NCBI RefSeq assembly: GCF_048553275.1 | Contig: NZ_JBLZMW010000017.1 | Coordinates: 58,190 to 122,189 of the forward strand | Length of the DNA stretch: 64,000 bases | Origin: Pacificoceanicola sp048553275 | GTDB lineage: Bacteria > Pseudomonadota > Alphaproteobacteria > Rhodobacterales > Rhodobacteraceae | Direction: 5' to 3' | Shown: positions 44,792 through 51,509 of the stretch, one piece after another | Layout: every line of letters begins with the position of its first letter | Numbering within the stretch: the first letter of the stretch is position 1 | The notes under the pieces: generated by a model | Databases searched by the model: none | What the model was told of the DNA's origin: nothing | What the model saw: the letters and a program-made list of their open reading frames with translations, nothing else | Program-made: the position numbers and the translations under genes

Positions 44792-44892
44792 GGCTTGTTC
44801 ACGACGACCGTTCGGCCCACAACTTCCCCGTCTCTTTCCTCGAATTTTCGCGGAAAAAGGCAAAAAATATCAGTCCACCGAATCGGTGACTC

Positions 44893-44921
44893 TTGACCGG
44901 TATGCTGGAGGTTGCTACATC
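44893..44921 (+). promoter_or_regulatory. Promoter of candidate antisense RNA
   Basis: TTGACC (44893-44898), a 17-base spacer and TACATC (44916-44921) on the strand opposite to repC, within the repB-repC gap where repABC plasmids carry the incompatibility RNA promoter. Confidence 0.55.
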
Positions 44922-44927
44922 AAAGAT

Positions 44928-44981
44928 GCTAATCAGATGATGAGGGCTCTCCAGGGGAAACTTTGGGGGGCTCTTTTCTTT
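44928..44981 (+). ncRNA. Candidate repABC counter-transcribed RNA (incA-type)
   Basis: From the predicted start near 44928 the RNA would be about 54 nt, ending in the stem GCTCTCC/GGGGGGC (44946-44952/44965-44971, with two G-U pairs) and the tail TCTTTTCTTT. Size, strand and position match the small antisense RNAs that block repC translation and set copy number. Start point and folding are inferred. Confidence 0.6.
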
Positions 44982-45029
44982 CGGGTCTTCGCTTTTCTCC
45001 TCTGCTCGTGTTGCTCTGTGTGGCCTGGG

Positions 45030-45998
45030 TTAGGACCCAGAGCCTCTCTCATTCCGCCACTGTACGAAGAGTTGCAAAAGCGTAGCTTCCGCGTGCTCTT
45101 CGAGCCATTGGCCGAATTCTGGATTGTCCTTCTTGGTGACCTTGAGCGCGATCGCCTTCTCATCGATTGTCAGCGTGCCCAATGAACTGCCGTTCTCATC
45201 ATTGATGACCGAAGTCAGCCCACGATTGGGCGGCTTCTTGTCGCTACGTGCTTTGCTCGAGCAAGCCGAATAGACCGCTTGGAACTTTTCGGAACTAGGA
45301 GTGTCGTCGGGCAGGGCGGCGAGCGCCTCTTTGGCGATGTCCACCAAATCTACCTTCACCGACAAGGCAGCTAGATCACCCCACTGCCGTCGTCCGATCC
45401 CATGTGCTGGCCCGATGAGTTGAACAAGACCGTCTGGCAGTTGTTCTATGACGACCCTGTGGTTGGATACGCCTTGCCGGGTCAGACCTAGAGCATCTTG
45501 AATGACACCGGGTTTGTACCCGGATTCTTGCATCTCTTTGATAAAAAGAGACTTTTCTATAAAAGACGGATCAAGCCTGAGGTTGTTCTCCTGGCCTTGA
45601 GCGATCAGAGATGCGTCATCGTCCAAGGTTCGAACAATTGCCTTGACCGTTCCACCGACCTTACGGATCGCCGCAAGCCTGCGGCGGCCGTAGATGATGC
45701 GGTATCTGTCCGGTTGGGCTGATGGACGGACCATGATGGGCACTTGTTGGCCATGCTTGCGAATGCTCTCGGCCAACTCATCGATACTGGAATCTTCCAG
45801 CACCAACCGATCGCGCAGCCCATCCATGTCAATCTGATCGGGTTCGATATCGCGAATCGAGTTTGCTGTGATCTCGCGCAAAGAGTCGCGCAATCCTCCA
45901 ACAGATCCCGGCAGCTTTGCCGCTTTTGGCGGGGTAGGGGAGGGGGCTCCGCTCTCCGTCTCATTCCTTGGAGGCTGGTTGAAGATGTTTCGGGCCAT
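45030..45998 (-). CDS. repB: RepB partition protein (ParB family)
   Basis: A 322-residue centromere-binding protein. ParB motifs seen: LVLEDSSIDELAESIRKHGQQVPIMVRP, YRIIYGRRRLAAI, LIAQGQENNLRLDPSFIEK, and an HTH (GYKPGVIQDALGLTRQGVSNHRVVIEQL). The ATG at 45998 shares one base with the repA stop (TGATG); an alternative ATG at 46013 would overlap by 16 bases. It should bind the palindromes at 43609 and 43719. Confidence 0.9.
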   Translation of the reverse strand: MARNIFNQPPRNETESGAPSPTPPKAAKLPGSVGGLRDSLREITANSIRDIEPDQIDMDGLRDRLVLEDSSIDELAESIRKHGQQVPIMVRPSAQPDRYRIIYGRRRLAAIRKVGGTVKAIVRTLDDDASLIAQGQENNLRLDPSFIEKSLFIKEMQESGYKPGVIQDALGLTRQGVSNHRVVIEQLPDGLVQLIGPAHGIGRRQWGDLAALSVKVDLVDIAKEALAALPDDTPSSEKFQAVYSACSSKARSDKKPPNRGLTSVINDENGSSLGTLTIDEKAIALKVTKKDNPEFGQWLEEHAEATLLQLFVQWRNERGSGS

Positions 45999-47197
45999 CA
46001 GCGACGCCCCCATGCCATTTGGATCGTCTGCTCTAGCTCATCGCCAACGCCATTCACGCTGGTCAGGGCGCGATCAATTGTCTTTCTGATGAATTGGCTT
46101 GGATCGACTTCGTAGACGGTCTGCTGGGTCATCCCCGCGTCGGAGATCGCCGTAGACTTCAGCATTGGCTCTGTCATGACCTGACCTGCCAGAATTGATC
46201 TCAGGTAGCCTGCCATTTGGGTCTGCGGACCGTCCGACGGTTCATATCTGGTAATCAGGAACTTGACAAAATCCCATGTGACACGCCGACCGATGGCTTC
46301 CTCCACGGCCTTGACCGTTTCTGAAGCAAGCTTCAGGAATTGGCTCATGGATGCGATGTCAAGCATGCCAGGTACCACGGTAACCAAAAGCCCCGTCGAC
46401 GCTGCCAGCGCAGTCAGGGTTAGAAACCCAAGCTGAGGCGGGCAGTCGATCAGGACGATGTCGTAGTTTGCCTCAACCTCTTCAAGCGCCAAGGCGAGGC
46501 GCTCTGCAAAGATGGGCTGTACGCGACGGGCGAGAGCGTTTGCGGTCTCGGTTTCGTACTCCGAGAGCATCAAACCGGCGGGCACCATGTCGAGCTTATG
46601 GAAGTAGGTCTTTTGGATGACGTTCGAGAGAGGAACTTGGTCCTCATATCTCAAAGCATCATAGATTGTGCCGCCATCGGCGAACTCAAGCTCGGGCCGA
46701 AAGCCGAAAAACGTGGTCAAACTTGCTTGCGGATCGAGGTCTAGGACCAGCACGCGGTAACCGCGCAAGGCATACCTTTGCGCAAGATGAATCGTTGTAG
46801 TAGTCTTTGATGAGCCGCCTTTGAAGTTGACGACGGATATCACCTGGAGACGATCGCCATCACGTCGACCTGGGCGGTAGCTTTCTGCGTTCTTTCCAGT
46901 GCGTCCAAGAACATCGCGCAACTCATCAATCTCTTGGGCTGTGTAGAACCGGTGTCCGCGGTTGTCTGTATGCACTTCCGGGAAGCTGCCGTCCTTGTGC
47001 CGGTTGCGCAGGTTAGATGTGCTTACGCGCAGGAGGCCGGCGACTTCGGTGGAACTGAAGCGACGTAGGGACTTTCGTTCTTCGGGTTCGAAAGCGATCT
47101 TCATCTGGCGATCCAAAGACTCAGCCAGATTGTTGGCAAATGCTCCGATATCGGAAGAGCCTATGCCTTGCGTGTATCCAATGTTACGATCATCCAT
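45998..47197 (-). CDS. repA: RepA partition ATPase (ParA family)
   Basis: A 399-residue ParA-type Walker ATPase. An N-terminal DNA-binding domain (FSSTEVAGLLRVSTSNLRNRHKDGSFPE, residues about 47-75) resembles a MerR-like HTH and serves autorepression. The deviant Walker A KGGSSKTT lies at residues 126-133, with VLDLDPQASLT and VLIDCPPQLG following. It moves plasmid copies apart and represses the repABC promoter. First gene of the operon. Confidence 0.93.
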   Translation of the reverse strand: MDDRNIGYTQGIGSSDIGAFANNLAESLDRQMKIAFEPEERKSLRRFSSTEVAGLLRVSTSNLRNRHKDGSFPEVHTDNRGHRFYTAQEIDELRDVLGRTGKNAESYRPGRRDGDRLQVISVVNFKGGSSKTTTTIHLAQRYALRGYRVLVLDLDPQASLTTFFGFRPELEFADGGTIYDALRYEDQVPLSNVIQKTYFHKLDMVPAGLMLSEYETETANALARRVQPIFAERLALALEEVEANYDIVLIDCPPQLGFLTLTALAASTGLLVTVVPGMLDIASMSQFLKLASETVKAVEEAIGRRVTWDFVKFLITRYEPSDGPQTQMAGYLRSILAGQVMTEPMLKSTAISDAGMTQQTVYEVDPSQFIRKTIDRALTSVNGVGDELEQTIQMAWGRR

Positions 47198-47237
47198 GTC
47201 CTGCCGCCCACTCTCGGCCTCTGTTGAGGCTCTTAGT

Positions 47238-47284
47238 CATTCTGACGGTGTACAGCGTGTCTGACGCGTTTTGCCGTCAGAATG
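47238..47284 (-). promoter_or_regulatory. Candidate RepA/RepB operator upstream of repA
   Basis: A perfect 11-bp inverted repeat, CATTCTGACGG (47238-47248) and CCGTCAGAATG (47274-47284), with a third half-site TCTGACG at 47260-47266 between. It sits 41 bases before the repA start, where repABC operons carry the autoregulatory operator. Confidence 0.65.
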
Positions 47285-47338
47285 GGAATGCCACGATCCA
47301 GTGAGTCCGGCAAGAAGAATCTAAATGTAGTGTGAAAG

Positions 47339-47364
47339 TTATCCACAACACCTATAGGTGTTGT
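47339..47364. other. DnaA box overlapping a 20-bp perfect palindrome
   Basis: TTATCCACA (47339-47347) is a perfect DnaA box. It overlaps a 20-bp palindrome, ACAACACCTA and its inverse (47345-47364). Beyond it, 47365-47460 is AT-rich (GATATAGATATATTAAATG). This may be a replication or partition element; in this family the origin is normally in repC, so the role is open. Confidence 0.6.
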
Positions 47365-47538
47365 CGTGTAAAAAACTCAGCAAGTCATTGATATAGATAT
47401 ATTAAATGCAGATCTAACCAAATCGAGCCGCTACTCTGTTGAGTTGGCATATTAGCAGCTAACCCCAAGCAACTAATGGCACTTTCTGCCTCCTGCGGAG
47501 TTTTCTCCCGGTGAAATTTTTTGGATTCGGGTCAGAAG

Positions 47539-48447
47539 CTACATCTGATTTTGGCTCGATTCGTACGGCATGAGGCCAAGTCGTTCCGCCCGCTCCAACA
47601 GCATTTTCACCGAAGACGGCTGCCATCTTGTTCGGCCACGAGGCGTGCGTTCGCGCATCGCTTCCAGCCGGGTGCAGATCGCCTGAAGCGTGATGTCGGG
47701 GTCCGCGCCCTTGATGCCGGCGACGATGGCGGGCAGACGGTCGTCGGTTTCGCGGCGCCCGGCGCGGGCTAGCACCTCGGCCGGCAGGAAGCCGTCGCCG
47801 ACATAGGCCTTCACAGCGCGCAAGAGACGGCTTTGGGTCCAGCGACGCGCCTCGGGCAAGGGGCCGTTGATGATGCGCACCACGTCTTCCCAGGCCAAGT
47901 CGGGTCGCAACCGGCGCACATGGGGCACCCAATCTTGTGCCGTCTCGTTCAGACGCTCCATGTAGCCGTCTTGTCGCGCCAGCCGTACTTTGCGAAGAGC
48001 AGCAGGGTCTTTGGCCCGCAGTCCAGGGTTCCCGCCGACCCGGCCCTTGGTACGGGCGCTCGCCAGCCCTGCTTTGGTACGTTCCCGGATCAGCGCCCGC
48101 TCGAACTCGGCCGCGGCGCCCAGAACCTGCAGCGTGAACTTGCCTTGCGGGGATCCGGTGTCGATCGGGTCCTGAATGGAACGAAAGAACGCCCCCTTGG
48201 CCTCCAACCGTTCGATCACCTCGAGAAGGTGCGACAGAGACCGTGCGAGCCGGTCGATCCGTACGACAACCAGCGTGTCGCCCTTGCTAATGCGCTCCAG
48301 CAAGCGGGCAAGCACCGGCCGGGCACGATTGCCGCCTGAGGCGTGCTCTTCGAAGATCTCGACGCATCCCGCAGTTTGCAGGGCCTCAGACTGGGGCAGG
48401 GGGGTCTGATCCTCTGTGGATACGCGCGCATAGCCTATCAGGGGCAT
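47539..48447 (-). CDS. Serine recombinase (resolvase/invertase family)
   Basis: A 302-residue site-specific recombinase. The N-terminal catalytic domain has GYARVSTEDQ (Ser10), VVVRIDRLARSLSHLLEVIE, GSPQGKFTLQVLGAAAEFERALIRERT, the standard resolvase lines. The C-terminal ~150 residues are longer than a simple resolvase HTH and carry extra helical DNA-binding segments. It could resolve plasmid multimers or serve a lost transposon; no flanking terminal repeats were seen. A res-like site lies just upstream. Confidence 0.9.
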   Translation of the reverse strand: MPLIGYARVSTEDQTPLPQSEALQTAGCVEIFEEHASGGNRARPVLARLLERISKGDTLVVVRIDRLARSLSHLLEVIERLEAKGAFFRSIQDPIDTGSPQGKFTLQVLGAAAEFERALIRERTKAGLASARTKGRVGGNPGLRAKDPAALRKVRLARQDGYMERLNETAQDWVPHVRRLRPDLAWEDVVRIINGPLPEARRWTQSRLLRAVKAYVGDGFLPAEVLARAGRRETDDRLPAIVAGIKGADPDITLQAICTRLEAMRERTPRGRTRWQPSSVKMLLERAERLGLMPYESSQNQM

Positions 48448-48457
48448 GAAAATCGGC

Positions 48458-48502
48458 CGTTTGCAATTTCATATACCGTTACTAAACGACCGTTTGTAAA
48501 CG
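48458..48502. other. Candidate res site of the recombinase
   Basis: Two inverted pairs of CGTTT/AAACG: a wide one (48458-48462 with 48484-48488) and a tight 12-bp palindrome CGTTTGTAAACG (48491-48502), starting 10 bases upstream of the recombinase start. Resolvases usually act at such clustered inverted sites and repress themselves there. Confidence 0.45.
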
Positions 48503-48638
48503 AATGCAACCGCTCTCTCTGTGGTGCTGCTCATCAAAAACCCCTTGGATTCCATACGCTGAGCGTGATCAGAGAGATCTCGCAGACCACCGCGCGCACG
48601 TGCTATATAAGGTGTGTGGGCGCACCCTGACAAAACAC

Positions 48639-48674
48639 TTGGGTAAAATGCAAAAGTGCCGTATTTTGCACATA
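48639..48674 (+). promoter_or_regulatory. Promoter/operator giving a leaderless mRNA
   Basis: TTGGGT (48639-48644), a 17-base spacer, TATTTT (48662-48667); transcription would begin at or next to the ATG at 48674. An inverted repeat TGCAAAA/TTTTGCA (48649-48655/48664-48670) covers spacer and -10, suggesting autorepression. No ribosome site precedes the ATG. Confidence 0.5.
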
Positions 48675-49753
48675 TGAAGCCTCAAGTATCTACACATTAT
48701 GATAGTTTTGACGATCCTCTAGTGGATTCGGAGGGGCTTGAAGAGACGTCTGAGGACGACCTGTGGTTCCTGCCCGGTCCGATGGAAGTGGAGCCGGATT
48801 ATCTGCTGCCCGGACCGAGAGCAGAGCTGCGTGAAACCGCAGTCCTCGACGATTGGCGGAAGGCAGAGGCGGTTAATGCCGCGCGTCTCGCCCGTGTGGC
48901 TGGTCGGATCGGCGCGTTGGATGACCGGCTGCGCCGTGGCCCGAAAGGCTGGCGGCACAGGCTCGCGCTGATGGAGGCGGCAGACCTCAGCTGGTTTGTG
49001 GGTGACCGTATTGGCCCGGATCGGCTGGCGCTCTGGATATCCATGCGCCTGTCCGGCGTGCAGGACAACACTGCAGCGCTCGCGCGTGTCGGATGGGCAG
49101 TGCGGCGTCTAACAGGCGGTCCCGGCCCAGAGGTGGACCTGTCCGCCTTCCTCGATCGCCGTGACCCCGAAAACATAGCAGGTGAAGCCGAAACCTTTGC
49201 GGATCGCGCGGGCGGTTGGCTTGACCTGATGGCGCAAGCCGTCGACCTGCACCCGATCACACGCGCCTGCATGGGGCTTCACCTCTGGAGCCTTGCGGGC
49301 CTCGGGCAACAGGGCGACCGGATGGAAGCGGCGGTTACCGCCGCACGCATTGCCGCCAGCGAAGGCCCGAATTCGAATGGAGGGGCCATCTTTGCGCCTC
49401 TGGCTATGCGCGGGGCAGGGGGGCTGCGCGCCAGTGGCCCACCAGCTGAGCGCTTGGAGCGTTGGCTCGAGGGAATGGAAACAGCATGCCTGACCGCGAT
49501 GCGGCACCTCGACGATATCCAGGCATGGTCAGCGCGGGCGGAAACCATGATGGCCCCGCTCTCTGGCAAGACACCACCAGCATTGCGCGCCGTGCTGGCC
49601 GAATGGCCCCTCGTCTCCGCCCCAATGGCCGAGACCCTGACCGGTGCCAGCCGCGCCGCCGTCCAGCGCAACCTCGTCTGGATGGAAGCGCGGGGTTTGA
49701 TCTGCGAAGTGACCGGGCAGGGCCGGTTCCGGATGTGGCGCACCACGACCTAA
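48674..49753 (+). CDS. RHE_PE00001-type DNA-binding regulator
   Basis: A 359-residue soluble protein. The acidic N-terminus (SFDDPLVDSEGLEETSEDDLWFLP) precedes helical repeats with DRIGPDRLALWISMRLSG and a DUF1612-like middle. The C-terminus has an HTH (PLVSAPMAETLTGASRAAVQRNLVWMEARGLI). This matches the RHE_PE00001 family seen on rhizobial and rhodobacterial plasmids beside recombinases. The role is probably transcriptional, but its targets are unknown. The ATG at 48674 is preferred over GTG at 48656. Confidence 0.72.
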   Translation: MKPQVSTHYDSFDDPLVDSEGLEETSEDDLWFLPGPMEVEPDYLLPGPRAELRETAVLDDWRKAEAVNAARLARVAGRIGALDDRLRRGPKGWRHRLALMEAADLSWFVGDRIGPDRLALWISMRLSGVQDNTAALARVGWAVRRLTGGPGPEVDLSAFLDRRDPENIAGEAETFADRAGGWLDLMAQAVDLHPITRACMGLHLWSLAGLGQQGDRMEAAVTAARIAASEGPNSNGGAIFAPLAMRGAGGLRASGPPAERLERWLEGMETACLTAMRHLDDIQAWSARAETMMAPLSGKTPPALRAVLAEWPLVSAPMAETLTGASRAAVQRNLVWMEARGLICEVTGQGRFRMWRTTT

Positions 49754-50033
49754 GAGATGAGCGTCATCGCTCGGTATCCTGACGGGTGCGTGCCAGTCGG
49801 CCAAAGTTCCGGTAGGAGGAGGCAAAGCCCGCCGGAACCTTGGCAATCAAGGTGCTCGAATTTGGAGATACTCCTCGCCAGTGCGCAAGGCCGCTGTGGC
49901 CGGCGCTTCCGTGCGGTTGTGCCTTCACCATCTATGATGACTGGTGAAGGCGGCGAGCAAGACGCCCGGTATTTTGGACACTGCGCGGCCCTGTTTGTCG
50001 TTGCTGCTTTGCCTGCCCCCGTCACCGTGCAAG
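49754..50033. other. Intergenic stretch with strong hairpin
   Basis: No gene seen. GAGCG-TCAT-CGCTC follows the stop of the upstream gene. A perfect 10-bp inverted repeat GCCTTCACCA/TGGTGAAGGC (49921-49930/49942-49951) may act as a terminator between the two modules. Confidence 0.5.
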
Positions 50034-50228
50034 TCAAAGTTCACCACACTGCCGTTCGCTGCTCAGGCGAAGCGGGCGATATGGCCTTCCTCCATAGCCA
50101 GCTTCGACAGGATCTGACTCTGCAGCAACCGTGGTCTCGGGAACAGGCCGGGTCAGGCTGGGCGGCGCGCCGATCTTTTCGTAGTAGCGGATGGTAAATT
50201 GCGGATCACAAGGATCGTGTGTTTTCAC
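50034..50228 (-). pseudogene. MerR-family regulator remnant
   Basis: A 64-residue frame contains only the MerR recognition-helix line FTIRYYEKIG; what follows does not resemble a MerR protein, and the N-terminal helix is missing. It lies divergently beside an intact MerR-type promoter (50241), where a functional regulator gene would be expected. Decay by deletion or frameshift is inferred. Confidence 0.6.
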
Positions 50229-50240
50229 GAAAATATGTCC

Positions 50241-50271
50241 TTGAACCTCTAGCCACTAGAAGTCCTATCTA
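50241..50271 (+). promoter_or_regulatory. MerR-type promoter of the first L,D-transpeptidase gene
   Basis: -35 TTGAAC (50241-50246), a 19-base spacer and -10 TATCTA (50266-50271). The spacer contains the dyad CTCTAG-CCA-CTAGAAG. Same design as the promoters at 51447, 61946 and 63663. Confidence 0.75.
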
Positions 50272-50331
50272 ATCAAAGTGAACAGATACCGTTCTTGCCA
50301 TAGATTCTGGTGGGAACCGAAAGGGTACGAC

Positions 50332-50994
50332 ATGCTGACAAGACGACACTTCATTCAAACAACAACGGCGCTATTCTCCGCGTCTGTTTCCAGCCCCCTG
50401 TTGGCCGATACCTGGCCCACCGAGGCACAGAAGGCTGAATGGGACGCGCAAGTCACGCCGCCCGGATTCGATCCGGCCGCGTCAAACCCTTGGGGCCTAC
50501 ACCCGCGCTTTTTGCCCCAACGCGTGATTGCGAAACCCGGGCTCGTGCCAGGAGACATCCATGTCGATGCGGTCGCGCGGTATCTCTATCATATCGAGGA
50601 GAGCGGGACCGCAATGCGCTACGGTGTGGCCATTGCCCGGGGCAACCTATACGAGCCTGGGGTCTACACGATCAAACGCAAGGTGAGGTGGCCGCATTGG
50701 ACACCGACCCAGAACATGATCGAGCGGGATCCGGAAAACGCACGATGGGCCGACGGGATGGAACCCGGCCCCGAAAACGCTTTGGGATCACGAGCCATCT
50801 ATCTGTACGTCGGAGGCCGCGACACTTATCTTCGAATACACGGCACGCCCTATCCGAGAAGTATCGGCGGTCGAGCCAGTTCGGGTTGCGTGCGGATGGT
50901 CATGGCTCACATTAACGAACTTTATCCCAACGTTGAGATCGAATCGACGGCACATTTGTACTCAGCGGAGGACAGTGTCACCGCGCGAAGTTGA
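50332..50994 (+). CDS. L,D-transpeptidase (YkuD family) with Tat-like signal
   Basis: A 220-residue exported enzyme. The N-terminus MLTRRHFIQTTTALFSASVS is twin-arginine-like. The YkuD catalytic region near the end has RIHGTPYPRSIGGRASSGCVRM with catalytic Cys186. These enzymes make 3-3 peptidoglycan cross-links or attach proteins to the wall. The MerR-type promoter upstream suggests induction by metal. The ATG at 50332 is preferred over GTG at 50278, which is too close to the -10. Confidence 0.88.
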   Translation: MLTRRHFIQTTTALFSASVSSPLLADTWPTEAQKAEWDAQVTPPGFDPAASNPWGLHPRFLPQRVIAKPGLVPGDIHVDAVARYLYHIEESGTAMRYGVAIARGNLYEPGVYTIKRKVRWPHWTPTQNMIERDPENARWADGMEPGPENALGSRAIYLYVGGRDTYLRIHGTPYPRSIGGRASSGCVRMVMAHINELYPNVEIESTAHLYSAEDSVTARS

Positions 50995-51042
50995 GTGTGG
51001 TGCGTAGGTCTGAGGCGCGTTGATGCAACGTCTGACGCGTCC

Positions 51043-51327
51043 TCAAGCTTCGCGTGCCACGCAGATCGGATTACCGTTCGCCGTGCGCAACGGCAGCAGC
51101 GTCGTTTCGACCGGCCCGCTGTGTTCGTACCAATAGCAGCCGTCTTCCGGCACGAGGCGCGCGGTTGCAACATCCTGATCCGGAGCAGCCATCGCAACCA
51201 CGGCTTCGGGAACGTTGCCCGTCTGGTCTGCCGTGTCGTCCGGCCCTGTCGGCTGGATGGCGCATCCTGTCGTGAGCAAAAGCGCCACCGCAACCATCAT
51301 TTTTTGCTTCAGCATCAAAACCTGCAT
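51043..51327 (-). CDS. Small putative lipoprotein
   Basis: A 94-residue protein with a lipoprotein signal (VAVALLLTTGC, modified Cys22) and a short mature part containing two further Cys (DGCYWYEHSG, NPICVAREA). No family recognised. GAAAGGAAA precedes the ATG at 51327. It is divergent from the P-type ATPase and would be matured by the LspA and Lnt encoded downstream. Confidence 0.65.
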   Translation of the reverse strand: MQVLMLKQKMMVAVALLLTTGCAIQPTGPDDTADQTGNVPEAVVAMAAPDQDVATARLVPEDGCYWYEHSGPVETTLLPLRTANGNPICVAREA

Positions 51328-51446
51328 CGAGTTTCCTTTCTTTTCTGTTTTTCTTCGTATCGGCTTTTTATGCCTCACGCCGTGATTGAGGCTGTCGTCG
51401 GACCGTCTAGCAAGAAAACAAACGGAAATACCACCGAACTTTTCTC

Positions 51447-51477
51447 TTGAAGCTCTAGCTACTGTAGGGGCTATGTC
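51447..51477 (+). promoter_or_regulatory. MerR-type promoter of the P-type ATPase gene
   Basis: -35 TTGAAG (51447-51452), a 19-base spacer and -10 TATGTC (51472-51477). The spacer holds the imperfect dyad CTCTAGCTACTGTAGGG, like ZntR/CadR-class operators. It lies 33 bases before the ATPase start. Confidence 0.8.
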
Positions 51478-51509
51478 ATGACAAAGCACCCGAATCCAGA
51501 GGTCCGTTC

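Noticed and set aside
47539..49753. Recombinase and regulator as a complete transposon
   Set aside because: No transposase gene and no flanking terminal inverted repeats or target duplications were visible.
51043..51489. Longer 148-residue version of the small lipoprotein
   Set aside because: The extra N-terminus crosses the MerR-type promoter; the ATG at 51327 gives a proper lipoprotein signal and ribosome site.
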